Shown in pieces: positions 1 to 12,501 of a stretch of 64,000 bases of DNA. The stretch lies in the NCBI GenBank assembly GCA_964017235.1, contig OZ024936.1, positions 14,608,496 to 14,672,495 on the forward strand, in the 5' to 3' direction. This DNA is from Sabellastarte sp. h YS-2021. Taxonomy: Eukaryota; Annelida; Polychaeta; Sabellida; Sabellidae. The notes beneath the pieces are model-generated. The model searched no databases. It worked only from the letters and a program-made list of their open reading frames with translations, and was not told the origin of the DNA. The first letter of the stretch is position 1, and every line of letters starts with the position of its first letter. A program made the translations under genes and the position numbers.

Positions 1-376
1 AACTGCAAGCCCACTGTCCTTAGTGTACAGTCCTTTTGTCTTATCATTTTTAAGTACGACCTATCCATTGCTTTGCTTCTAGAGATCACTTTCTTTGTTC
101 TTTTCTTTGTCACCACAATTTCATGGAATCTATGATACCACCAAAGGATTTGGCCTTCCAGTATTCACTCTTCATGTTTTTGATTGCTTACAAGCTCTGA
201 AGTCAGTGCCCTACAGATGGATTTGCAGCTGGCGCCTGTAGATCGAAAGAAATTTTGGCCTTGTTTAGTTTGGTGTTCCTCTGCTATTTGCACTTTTTAG
301 ATGTAAGTTGATTCTGTCACTAAGGTACATCCTGTTACAATGATACTGCTTTGTGACACTCTCCTTAGATGAGGTG

Positions 377-384
377 TATATAAA
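377..384 (+). promoter_or_regulatory. TATATAAA motif in every monomer (M0 copy shown)
   Basis: A TATA-box-like TATATAAA lies about 50 bases upstream of the resident tRNA-like relic. I saw it unchanged in the copies examined (offset 445 from monomer start). In AT-rich DNA this can arise by chance, and no transcript is evident, so a promoter role is only possible. Confidence 0.25.
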
Positions 385-426
385 CAAAAGCTAGAGATGC
401 AAGACATTGTGTATTACAAATTGAAA

Positions 427-532
427 GGGGCCACTTAGGTGGAGTGGTAACACATTTGCCTCCCACCTCTGCGGTTGGTAGTCAAAACCCTGGATCTTAT
501 GTGGGAAAGTTTGTAGTTGCTTACCAATGGTC
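427..532 (+). mobile_element. Decayed tRNA-like SINE relic resident in every monomer (M0 copy shown)
   Basis: The stretch from GGGGCCACTTAGG to about CCAATGGTCAG reads like a worn tRNA-derived SINE. An A-box-like AGGTGGAGTGG is followed by TAACACATTTGCCTCCCACC, then a B-box-like TAGTCAAAACC that has lost the TTCGA core. The trailing GTGGGAAAGTTTGTAGTTGCTTACC resembles the region behind the tRNA part of invertebrate SINEs as I recall them. It recurs in every monomer at offset about 495-600, so it was part of the unit before the array expanded. No flanking duplication is recognisable. It differs from the SINE in M18, M26, M30 and M34, which landed in its 3' end. Confidence 0.6.
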
Positions 533-1727
533 AGCACTGTTCTTGATATTTACAAACCAATTTTCTTACTGTTTATGTCCTTATCTTCTCTGTAACTAAA
601 GTTATCATCCTTTATTTGAATTTGCCTTGTAGTTTTCATTGATTCATAAATCCTCAGATTATGTTAGCAACAGTATGAGCAGAAAAGCACATACCATGTA
701 ACAGAAAATGTTTTCAACTGCAAATATGGCCAAAAGTGTCACAGAGCAAGACTTGGAAGAAAATAACATGATTTCTATTGGTTTCAACAACACAACATTT
801 CAAATTATTTTTAAAATGTCAAAACTGCTGATGTGGTTAAAATCAGGCAACTAAAGGTAGCAACACTCACACAAAACGGAAACATTTCTTTTATGATGTC
901 TGTCATGACCTCAAAATAACTTTACATGAATCAATCTTTTTAAAATAAAAGCCCACACTTCATCTCAACAAAGGTGTGTGGCCAGGTAATATTTGTTACA
1001 AACATATGTTGCATGAATAAGTGTCCAGATGATACTGCTTGCAACCTGTCACTGGATCCTGAATTTTCTGGTGCAAAAAAAGATGAAAAGTCACCTTTTA
1101 ACTCTGTCTTAGTCAAAAAAGCTGATTTCTCGGGCAATAAAAACAAAACTGGGACATTTATTAAAAGGGTTATGCACAGAGTTGTGACATCCAAAGCACC
1201 CACAGGAACCAGCCACAGAAATGGTCCATAGTTGTCTTATCTGTCATATTGTCACAGGACTCATGAAAATCAACAGATTAAATAAAATTATAATCTTTGT
1301 GGTAGTAAAAAGGAACTGAGTCTTTGGTTTGGGGAAGCAAATTTACAACATTTACAAAACAGTGATTTTCATGGGCCTTGTTTTTCAGTAACCGGAAATC
1401 CACATGTAAGTTTCTTGCAATGTTGCCTTGCTTTATTAAATACTTCATACAGAACTACAGAGTAAGGAAAACTTTTGGTATCTACACATCATAAAATTAG
1501 ATGAGACATAGCAGGACTGGGCTTTTAAATGTGTTCAGCAAGACAGTTTCTAAGGAACATCTGTACTTGTGATGGAACTGTGAAAGCCATATATGTGTGT
1601 TAAGCACATTCTGCATATGTTCTGGAAAAGGCACATCTCTTCAGTTATCTTCACTGATGCAACTTGTAGTAGAATTCTGAACCATCTGTTGACACTGCAC
1701 AAGTGAAAGCTTTCCTATATTGTCAAA

Positions 1728-3523
1728 ATGAGTATTTTAATATTTGTAAGATTATATTGCAACTTTGTTTTTTCCTCCTATGGCAGAATGTTTGTAAACT
1801 GCAAGCCCACTGTCCTTAGTGTACAGTCCTTTTGTCTTATCATTTTTAAGTACGACCTATCCATTGCTTTGCTTCTAGAGATCACTTTCTTTGTTCTTTT
1901 CTTTGTCACCACAATTTCATGGAATCTATGATACCACCAAAGGATTTGGCCTTCCAGTATTCACTCTTCATGTTTTTGATTGCTTACAAGCTCTGAAGTC
2001 AGTGCCCTACAGATGGATTTGCAGCTGGCGCCTGTAGATCGAAAGAAATTTTGGCCTTGTTTAGTTTGGTGTTCCTCTGCTATTTGCACTTTTTAGATGT
2101 AAGTTGATTCTGTCACTAAGGTACATCCTGTTACAATGATACTGCTTTGTGACACTCTCCTTAGATGAGGTGTATATAAACAAAAGCTAGAGATGCAAGA
2201 CATTGTGTATTACAAATTGAAAGGGGCCACTTAGGTGGAGTGGTAACACATTTGCCTCCCACCTCTGCGGTTGGTAGTCAAAACCCTGGATCTTATGTGG
2301 GAAAGTTTGTAGTTGCTTACCAATGGTCAGCACTGTTCTTGATATTTACAAACCAATTTTCTTACTGTTTATGTCCTTATCTTCTCTGTAACTAAAGTTA
2401 TCATCCTTTATTTGAATTTGCCTTGTAGTTTTCATTGATTCATAAATCCTCAGATTATGTTAGCAACAGTATGAGCTGAAAAGCACATACCATGTAACAG
2501 AAAATGTTTTCAACTGCAAATATGGCCAAAAGTGTCACAGAGCAAGACTTGGAAGAAAATAACATGATTTCTATTGGTTTCAACAACACAACATTTCAAA
2601 TTATTTTTAAAATGTCAAAACTGCTGATGTGGTTAAAATCAGGCAACTAAAGGTAGCAACACTCACACAAAACGGAAACATTTCTTTTATGATGTCTGTC
2701 ATGACCTCAAAATAACTTTACATGAATCAATCTTTTTAAAATAAAAGCCCACACTTCATCTCAACAAAGGTGTGTGGCCAGGTAATATTTGTTACAAACA
2801 TATGTTGCATGAATAAGTGTCCAGATGATACTGCTTGCAACCTGTCACTGGATCCTGAATTTTCTGGTGCAAAAAAAGATGAAAAGTCACCTTTTAACTC
2901 TGTCTTAGTCAAAAAAGCTGATTTCTCGGGCAATAAAAACAAAACTGGGACATTTATTAAAAGGGTTATGCACAGAGTTGTGACATCCAAAGCACCCACA
3001 GGAACCAGCCACAGAAATGGTCCATAGTTTTCTTATCTGTCATATTGTCACAGGACTCATGAAAATCAACAGATTAAATAAAATTATAATCTTTGTGTTA
3101 GTAAAAAGGAACTGAGTCTTTGGTTTGGGGAAGCAAATTTACAACATTTACAAAACAGTGATTTTCATGGGCCTTGTTTTTCAGTAACCGGAAATCCACA
3201 TGTAAGTTTCTTGCAATGTTGCCTTGCTTTATTAAATACTTCATACAGAACTACAGAGTAAGGAAAACTTTTGGTATCTACACATCATAAAATTAGATGA
3301 GACATAGCAGGACTGGGCTTTTAAATGTGTTCAGCAAGACAGTTTCTAAGGAACATCTGTACTTGTGATGGAACTGTGAAAGCCATATATGTGTGTTAAG
3401 CACATTCTGCATATGTTCTGGAAAAGGCACATCTCTTCAGTTATCTTCACTGATGCAACTTGTAGTAGAATTCTGAACCATCTGTTGACACTGCACAAGT
3501 GAAAGCTTTCCTATATTGTCAAA
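1728..3523 (+). repeat. Satellite monomer M1, H subfamily
   Basis: 1,796 bp. H variant, 7 A, AGCTGAAAAG, ACGGAAAC, GTGTTAG at 3095-3101 and GATGAGACA. The GTGTTAG variant is shared only with M8 and M10. Confidence 0.95.
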
Positions 3524-5319
3524 ATGAGTATTTTAATATTTGTAAGATTATATTGCAACTTTGTTTTTTCCTCCTATGGCAGAATGTTTGTAAACTGCAA
3601 GCCCACTGTCCTTAGTGTACAGTCCTTTTGTCTTATCATTTTTAAGTACGACCTATCCATTGCTTTGCTTCTAGAGATCACTTTCTTTGTTCTTTTCTTT
3701 GTCACCACAATTTCATGGAATCTATGATACCACCAAAGGATTTGGCCTTCCAGTATTCACTCTTCATGTTTTTGATTGCTTCCAAGCTCTGAAGTCAGTG
3801 CCCTACAGATGGATTTGCAGCTGGCGCCTGTAGATCGAAAGAAATTTTGGCCTTGTTTAGTTTGGTGTTCCTCTGCTATTTGCACTTTTTAGATGTAAGT
3901 TGATTCTGTCACTAAGGTACATCCTGTTACAATGATACTGCTTTGTGACACTCTCCTTAGATGAGGTGTATATAAACAAAAGCTAGAGATGCAAGACATT
4001 GTGTATTACAAATTGAAAGGGGCCACTTAGGTGGAGTGGTAACACATTTGCCTCCCACCTCTGCGGTTGGTAGTCAAAACCCTGGATCTTATGTGGGAAA
4101 GTTTGTAGTTGCTTACCAATGGTCAGCACTGTTCTTGATATTTACAAACCAATTTTCTTACTGTTTATGTCCTTATCTTCTCTGTAACTAAAGTTATCAT
4201 CCTTTATTTGAATTTGCCTTGTAGTTTTCATTGATTCATAAATCCTCAGATTATGTTAGCAACAGTATGAGCTGAAAAGCACATACCATGTAACAGAAAA
4301 TGTTTTCAACTGCAAATATGGCCAAAAGTGTCACAGAGCAAGACTTGGAAGAAAATAACATGATTTCTATTGGTTTCAACAACACAACATTTCAAATTAT
4401 TTTTAAAATGTCAAAACTGCTGATGTGGTTAAAATCAGGCAACTAAAGGTAGCAACACTCACACAAAACGAAAACATTTCTTTTATGATGTCTGTCATGA
4501 CCTCAAAATAACTTTACATGAATCAATCTTTTTAAAATAAAAGCCCACACTTCATCTCAACAAAGGTGTGTGGCCAGGTAATATTTGTTACAAACATATG
4601 TTGCATGAATAAGTGTCCAGATGATACTGCTTGCAACCTGTCACTGGATCCTGAATTTTCTGGTGCAAAAAAAGATGAAAAGTCACCTTTTAACTCTGTC
4701 TTAGTCAAAAAAGCTGATTTCTCGGGCAATAAAAACAAAACTGGGACATTTATTAAAAGGGTTATGCACAGAGTTGTGACATCCAAAGCACCCACAGGAA
4801 CCAGCCACAGAAATGGTCCATAGTTTTCTTATCTGTCATATTGTCACAGGACTCATGAAAATCAACAGATTAAATAAAATTATAATCTTTGTGGTAGTAA
4901 AAAGGAACTGAGTCTTTGGTTTGGGGAAGCAAATTTACAACATTTACAAAACAGTGATTTTCATGGGCCTTGTTTTTCAGTAACCGGAAATCCACATGTA
5001 AGTTTCTTGCAATGTTGCCTTGCTTTATTAAATACTTCATACAGAACTACAGAGTAAGGAAAACTTTTGGTATCTACACATCATAAAATTAGATGAAACA
5101 TAGCAGGACTGGGCTTTTAAATGTGTTCAGCAAGACAGTTTCTAAGGAACATCTGTACTTGTGATGGAACTGTGAAAGCCATATATGTGTGTTAAGCACA
5201 TTCTGCATATGTTCTGGAAAAGGCACATCTCTTCAGTTATCTTCACTGATGCAACTTGTAGTAGAATTCTGAACCATCTGTTGACACTGCACAAGTGAAA
5301 GCTTTCCTATATTGTCAAA
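3524..5319 (+). repeat. Satellite monomer M2, H subfamily
   Basis: 1,796 bp. H variant, 7 A, CTTCATG, GCTTCCAAG, ACGAAAAC, GTGGTAG and GATGAAACA. The same variant combination returns in M9 and M11. Confidence 0.95.
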
Positions 5320-7115
5320 ATGAGTATTTTAATATTTGTAAGATTATATTGCAACTTTGTTTTTTCCTCCTATGGCAGAATGTTTGTAAACTGCAAGCCC
5401 ACTGTCCTTAGTGTACAGTCCTTTTGTCTTATCATTTTTAAGTACGACCTATCCATTGCTTTGCTTCTAGAGATCACTTTCTTTGTTCTTTTCTTTGTCA
5501 CCACAATTTCATGGAATCTATGATACCACCAAAGGATTTGGCCTTCCAGTATTCACTCTTCGTGTTTTTGATTGCTTACAAGCTCTGAAGTCAGTGCCCT
5601 ACAGATGGATTTGCAGCTGGCGCCTGTAGATCGAAAGAAATTTTGGCCTTGTTTAGTTTGGTGTTCCTCTGCTATTTGCACTTTTTAGATGTAAGTTGAT
5701 TCTGTCACTAAGGTACATCCTGTTACAATGATACTGCTTTGTGACACTCTCCTTAGATGAGGTGTATATAAACAAAAGCTAGAGATGCAAGACATTGTGT
5801 ATTACAAATTGAAAGGGGCCACTTAGGTGGAGTGGTAACACATTTGCCTCCCACCTCTGCGGTTGGTAGTCAAAACCCTGGATCTTATGTGGGAAAGTTT
5901 GTAGTTGCTTACCAATGGTCAGCACTGTTCTTGATATTTACAAACCAATTTTCTTACTGTTTATGTCCTTATCTTCTCTGTAACTAAAGTTATCATCCTT
6001 TATTTGAATTTGCCTTGTAGTTTTCATTGATTCATAAATCCTCAGATTATGTTAGCAACAGTATGAGCTGAAAAGCACATACCATGTAACAGAAAATGTT
6101 TTCAACTGCAAATATGGCCAAAAGTGTCACAGAGCAAGACTTGGAAGAAAATAACATGATTTCTATTGGTTTCAACAACACAACATTTCAAATTATTTTT
6201 AAAATGTCAAAACTGCTGATGTGGTTAAAATCAGGCAACTAAAGGTAGCAACACTCACACAAAACGGAAACATTTCTTTTATGATGTCTGTCATGACCTC
6301 AAAATAACTTTACATGAATCAATCTTTTTAAAATAAAAGCCCACACTTCATCTCAACAAAGGTGTGTGGCCAGGTAATATTTGTTACAAACATATGTTGC
6401 ATGAATAAGTGTCCAGATGATACTGCTTGCAACCTGTCACTGGATCCTGAATTTTCTGGTGCAAAAAAAGATGAAAAGTCACCTTTTAACTCTGTCTTAG
6501 TCAAAAAAGCTGATTTCTCGGGCAATAAAAACAAAACTGGGACATTTATTAAAAGGGTTATGCACAGAGTTGTGACATCCAAAGCACCCACAGGAACCAG
6601 CCACAGAAATGGTCCATAGTTTTCTTATCTGTCATATTGTCACAGGACTCATGAAAATCAACAGATTAAATAAAATTATAATCTTTGTGGTAGTAAAAAG
6701 GAACTGAGTCTTTGGTTTGGGGAAGCAAATTTACAACATTTACAAAACAGTGATTTTCATGGGCCTTGTTTTTCAGTAACCGGAAATCCACATGTAAGTT
6801 TCTTGCAATGTTGCCTTGCTTTATTAAATACTTCATACAGAACTACAGAGTAAGGAAAACTTTTGGTATCTACACATCATAAAATTAGATGAAACATAGC
6901 AGGACTGGGCTTTTAAATGTGTTCAGCAAGACAGTTTCTAAGGAACATCTGTACTTGTGATGGAACTGTGAAAGCCATATATGTGTGTTAAGCACATTCT
7001 GCATATGTTCTGGAAAAGGCACATCTCTTCAGTTATCTTCACTGATGCAACTTGTAGTAGAATTCTGAACCATCTGTTGACACTGCACAAGTGAAAGCTT
7101 TCCTATATTGTCAAA
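5320..7115 (+). repeat. Satellite monomer M3, H subfamily
   Basis: 1,796 bp. H variant, 7 A, CTTCGTG, GCTTACAAG, ACGGAAAC, GATGAAACA. The left end of the 14,365-bp higher-order repeat falls in this copy, after the ACGG/ACGA difference at 6267. Confidence 0.95.
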
Positions 7116-8911
7116 ATGAGTATTTTAATATTTGTAAGATTATATTGCAACTTTGTTTTTTCCTCCTATGGCAGAATGTTTGTAAACTGCAAGCCCACTG
7201 TCCTTAGTGTACAGTCCTTTTGTCTTATCATTTTTAAGTACGACCTATCCATTGCTTTGCTTCTAGAGATCACTTTCTTTGTTCTTTTCTTTGTCACCAC
7301 AATTTCATGGAATCTATGATACCACCAAAGGATTTGGCCTTCCAGTATTCACTCTTCGTGTTTTTGATTGCTTACAAGCTCTGAAGTCAGTGCCCTACAG
7401 ATGGATTTGCAGCTGGCGCCTGTAGATCGAAAGAAATTTTGGCCTTGTTTAGTTTGGTGTTCCTCTGCTATTTGCACTTTTTAGATGTAAGTTGATTCTG
7501 TCACTAAGGTACATCCTGTTACAATGATACTGCTTTGTGACACTCTCCTTAGATGAGGTGTATATAAACAAAAGCTAGAGATGCAAGACATTGTGTATTA
7601 CAAATTGAAAGGGGCCACTTAGGTGGAGTGGTAACACATTTGCCTCCCACCTCTGCGGTTGGTAGTCAAAACCCTGGATCTTATGTGGGAAAGTTTGTAG
7701 TTGCTTACCAATGGTCAGCACTGTTCTTGATATTTACAAACCAATTTTCTTACTGTTTATGTCCTTATCTTCTCTGTAACTAAAGTTATCATCCTTTATT
7801 TGAATTTGCCTTGTAGTTTTCATTGATTCATAAATCCTCAGATTATGTTAGCAACAGTATGAGCTGAAAAGCACATACCATGTAACAGAAAATGTTTTCA
7901 ACTGCAAATATGGCCAAAAGTGTCACAGAGCAAGACTTGGAAGAAAATAACATGATTTCTATTGGTTTCAACAACACAACATTTCAAATTATTTTTAAAA
8001 TGTCAAAACTGCTGATGTGGTTAAAATCAGGCAACTAAAGGTAGCAACACTCACACAAAACGAAAACATTTCTTTTATGATGTCTGTCATGACCTCAAAA
8101 TAACTTTACATGAATCAATCTTTTTAAAATAAAAGCCCACACTTCATCTCAACAAAGGTGTGTGGCCAGGTAATATTTGTTACAAACATATGTTGCATGA
8201 ATAAGTGTCCAGATGATACTGCTTGCAACCTGTCACTGGATCCTGAATTTTCTGGTGCAAAAAAAGATGAAAAGTCACCTTTTAACTCTGTCTTAGTCAA
8301 AAAAGCTGATTTCTCGGGCAATAAAAACAAAACTGGGACATTTATTAAAAGGGTTATGCACAGAGTTGTGACATCCAAAGCACCCACAGGAACCAGCCAC
8401 AGAAATGGTCCATAGTTTTCTTATCTGTCATATTGTCACAGGACTCATGAAAATCAACAGATTAAATAAAATTATAATCTTTGTGGTAGTAAAAAGGAAC
8501 TGAGTCTTTGGTTTGGGGAAGCAAATTTACAACATTTACAAAACAGTGATTTTCATGGGCCTTGTTTTTCAGTAACCGGAAATCCACATGTAAGTTTCTT
8601 GCAATGTTGCCTTGCTTTATTAAATACTTCATACAGAACTACAGAGTAAGGAAAACTTTTGGTATCTACACATCATAAAATTAGATGAAACATAGCAGGA
8701 CTGGGCTTTTAAATGTGTTCAGCAAGACAGTTTCTAAGGAACATCTGTACTTGTGATGGAACTGTGAAAGCCATATATGTGTGTTAAGCACATTCTGCAT
8801 ATGTTCTGGAAAAGGCACATCTCTTCAGTTATCTTCACTGATGCAACTTGTAGTAGAATTCTGAACCATCTGTTGACACTGCACAAGTGAAAGCTTTCCT
8901 ATATTGTCAAA
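7116..8911 (+). repeat. Satellite monomer M4, H subfamily
   Basis: 1,796 bp. H variant, 7 A, CTTCGTG, GCTTACAAG, ACGAAAAC, GATGAAACA. It matches M12, 14,365 bp downstream, at every site compared. Confidence 0.95.
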
Positions 8912-10706
8912 ATGAGTATTTTAATATTTGTAAGATTATATTGCAACTTTGTTTTTTCCTCCTATGGCAGAATGTTTGTAAACTGCAAGCCCACTGTCCT
9001 TAGTGTACAGTCCTTTTGTCTTATCATTTTTAAGTACGACCTATCCATTGCTTTGCTTCTAGAGATCACTTTCTTTGTTCTTTTCTTTGTCACCACAATT
9101 TCATGGAATCTATGATACCACCAAAGGATTTGGCCTTCCAGTATTCACTCTTCGTGTTTTTGATTGCTTACAAGCTCTGAAGTCAGTGCCCTACAGATGG
9201 ATTTGCAGCTGGCGCCTGTAGATCGAAAGAAATTTTGGCCTTGTTTAGTTTGGTGTTCCTCTGCTATTTGCACTTTTTAGATGTAAGTTGATTCTGTCAC
9301 TAAGGTACATCCTGTTACAATGATACTGCTTTGTGACACTCTCCTTAGATGAGGTGTATATAAACAAAAGCTAGAGATGCAAGACATTGTGTATTACAAA
9401 TTGAAAGGGGCCACTTAGGTGGAGTGGTAACACATTTGCCTCCCACCTCTGCGGTTGGTAGTCAAAACCCTGGATCTTATGTGGGAAAGTTTGTAGTTGC
9501 TTACCAATGGTCAGCACTGTTCTTGATATTTACAAACCAATTTTCTTACTGTTTATGTCCTTATCTTCTCTGTAACTAAAGTTATCATCCTTTATTTGAA
9601 TTTGCCTTGTAGTTTTCATTGATTCATAAATCCTCAGATTATGTTAGCAACAGTATGAGCAGAAAAGCACATACCATGTAACAGAAAATGTTTTCAACTG
9701 CAAATATGGCCAAAAGTGTCACAGAGCAAGACTTGGAAGAAAATAACATGATTTCTATTGGTTTCAACAACACAACATTTCAAATTATTTTTAAAATGTC
9801 AAAACTGCTGATGTGGTTAAAATCAGGCAACTAAAGGTAGCAACACTCACACAAAACGGAAACATTTATTTTATGATGTCTGTCATGACCTCAAAATAAC
9901 TTTACATGAATCAATCTTTTTAAAATAAAAGCCCACACTTCATCTCAACAAAGGTGTGTGGCCAGGTAATATTTGTTACAAACATATGTTGCATGAATAA
10001 GTGTCCAGATGATACTGCTTGCAACCTGTCACTGGATCCTGAATTTTCTGGTGCAAAAAAGATGAAAAGTCACCTTTTAACTCTGTCTTAGTCAAAAAAG
10101 CTGATTTCTCGGGCAATAAAAACAAAACTGGGACATTTATTAAAAGGGTTATGTACAGAGTTGTGACATCCAAAGCACCCACAGGAACCAGCCACAGAAA
10201 TGGTCCATAGTTTTCTTATCTGTCATATTGTCACAGGACTCATGAAAATCAACAGATTAAATAAAATTATAATCTTTGGGGTAGTAAAAAGGAACTGAGT
10301 CTTTGGTTTGGGGAAGCAAATTTACAACATTTACAAAACAGTGATTTTCATGGGCCTTGTTTTTCAGTAACCGGAAATCCACATGTAAGTTTCTTGCAAT
10401 GTTGCCTTGCTTTATTAAAAACTTCATACAGAACTACAGAGTAAGGAAAACTTTTGGTATTTACACATCATAAAATTAGATGAGACATAGCAGGACTGGG
10501 CTTTTAAATGTGTTCAGCAAGACAGTTTCTAAGGGACATCTGTACTTGTGATCAAACTGTGAAAGCCATATATGTGTGTTAAGCACATTCTGCATATGTT
10601 CTGGAAAAGGCACATCTCTTCAGTTATCTTCACTGATGCAACTTGTAGTAGAATTCTGAACCATCTGTTGACACTGCACAAGTGAAAGCTTTCCTATATT
10701 GTCAAA
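8912..10706 (+). repeat. Satellite monomer M5, six-A subfamily
   Basis: 1,795 bp. The A run has 6 A, with TAC at the H site, TTTATTTTATG, GGGGTAG, TTAAAAACTTC, GTATTTACAC, AAGGGACAT and GTGATCAAAC. This linked set defines the subfamily. It matches M13. Confidence 0.95.
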
Positions 10707-12501
10707 ATGAGTATTTTAATATTTGCAAGATTATATTGCAACTTTGTTTTTTCCTCCTATGGCAGAATGTTTGTAAACTGCAAGCCCACTGTCCTTAGTG
10801 TACAGTCCTTTTGTCTTATCATTTTTAAGTACGACCTATCCATTGCTTTGCTTCTAGAGATCACTTTCTTTGTTCTTTTCTTTGTCACCACAATTTCATG
10901 GAATCTATGATACCACCAAAGGATTTGGCCTTCCAGTATTCACTCTTCGTGTTTTTGATTGCTTACAAGCTCTGAAGTCAGTGCCCTACAGATGGATTTG
11001 CAGCTGGCGCCTGTAGATCGAAAGAAATTTTGGCCTTGTTTAGTTTGGTGTTCCTCTGCTATTTGCACTTTTTAGATGTAAGTTGATTCTGTCACTAAGG
11101 TACATCCTGTTACAATGATACTGCTTTGTGACACTCTCCTTAGATGAGGTGTATATAAACAAAAGCTAGAGATGCAAGACATTGTGTATTACAAATTGAA
11201 AGGGGCCACTTAGGTGGAGTGGTAACACATTTGCCTCCCACCTCTGCGGTTGGTAGTCAAAACCCTGGATCTTATGTGGGAAAGTTTGTAGTTGCTTACC
11301 AATGGTCAGCACTGTTCTTGATATTTACAAACCAATTTTCTTACTGTTTATGTCCTTATCTTCTCTGTAACTAAAGTTATCATCCTTTATTTGAATTTGC
11401 CTTGTAGTTTTCATTGATTCATAAATCCTCAGATTATGTTAGCAACAGTATGAGCAGAAAAGCACATACCATGTAACAGAAAATGTTTTCAACTGCAAAT
11501 ATGGCCAAAAGTGTCACAGAGCAAGACTTGGAAGAAAATAACATGATTTCTATTGGTTTCAACAACACAACATTTCAAATTATTTTTAAAATGTCAAAAC
11601 TGCTGATGTGGTTAAAATCAGGCAACTAAAGGTAGCAACACTCACACAAAACGGAAACATTTATTTTATGATGTCTGTCATGACCTCAAAATAACTTTAC
11701 ATGAATCAATCTTTTTAAAATAAAAGCCCACACTTCATCTCAACAAAGGTGTGTGGCCAGGTAATATTTGTTACAAACATATGTTGCATGAATAAGTGTC
11801 CAGATGATACTGCTTGCAACCTGTCACTGGATCCTGAATTTTCTGGTGCAAAAAAGATGAAAAGTCACCTTTTAACTCTGTCTTAGTCAAAAAAGCTGAT
11901 TTCTCGGGCAATAAAAACAAAACTGGGACATTTATTAAAAGGGTTATGTACAGAGTTGTGACATCCAAAGCACCCACAGGAACCAGCCACAGAAATGGTC
12001 CATAGTTTTCTTATCTGTCATATTGTCACAGGACTCATGAAAATCAACAGATTAAATAAAATTATAATCTTTGGGGTAGTAAAAAGGAACTGAGTCTTTG
12101 GTTTGGGGAAGCAAATTTACAACATTTACAAAACAGTGATTTTCATGGGCCTTGTTTTTCAGTAACCGGAAATCCACATGTAAGTTTCTTGCAATGTTGC
12201 CTTGCTTTATTAAAAACTTCATACAGAACTACAGAGTAAGGAAAACTTTTGGTATTTACACATCATAAAATTAGATGAGACATAGCAGGACTGGGCTTTT
12301 AAATGTGTTCAGCAAGACAGTTTCTAAGGGACATCTGTACTTGTGATCAAACTGTGAAAGCCATATATGTGTGTTAAGCACATTCTGCATATGTTCTGGA
12401 AAAGGCACATCTCTTCAGTTATCTTCACTGATGCAACTTGTAGTAGAATTCTGAACCATCTGTTGACACTGCACAAGTGAAAGCTTTCCTATATTGTCAA
12501 A
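10707..12501 (+). repeat. Satellite monomer M6, six-A subfamily
   Basis: 1,795 bp. Same linked set as M5, plus TTTGCAAG at 10723-10730, which changes Val to Ala in the hydrophobic frame. It matches M14. Confidence 0.95.

Larger units (their letters stand above)
1..1727 (+). repeat. Satellite monomer M0 (partial, left edge)
   Basis: Lacks its first 68 bases because the window begins inside it. It carries the H variant (CAC) at the site near 1175 but AGCAGAAAAG near 680, where other H copies have AGCTGAAAAG, so it is a mosaic. It has a private G for T just after the antisense-frame region (ATAGTTGTC near 1231; other copies ATAGTTTTC). The A run has 7 A. Confidence 0.95.

Noticed and set aside
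1136-1141. AATAAA polyadenylation signals (also at 944-949 and 1281-1286)
   Set aside because: In AT-rich DNA such hexamers are frequent, and there is no gene ending near them.
1120-1150. CENP-B-box-like sequence around CTCGGGC
   Set aside because: Only the CGGG part agrees; the required TTCG half at the right distance is absent.
940-1231. Overlapping 87-codon (minus) and 85-codon (plus) open frames, repeated in many monomers
   Set aside because: Neither protein is recognisable, and in the 11 copies with 6 A instead of 7 A both full frames are lost: the minus one is cut to 68 codons with a different end. A gene family under selection would not tolerate this so freely.
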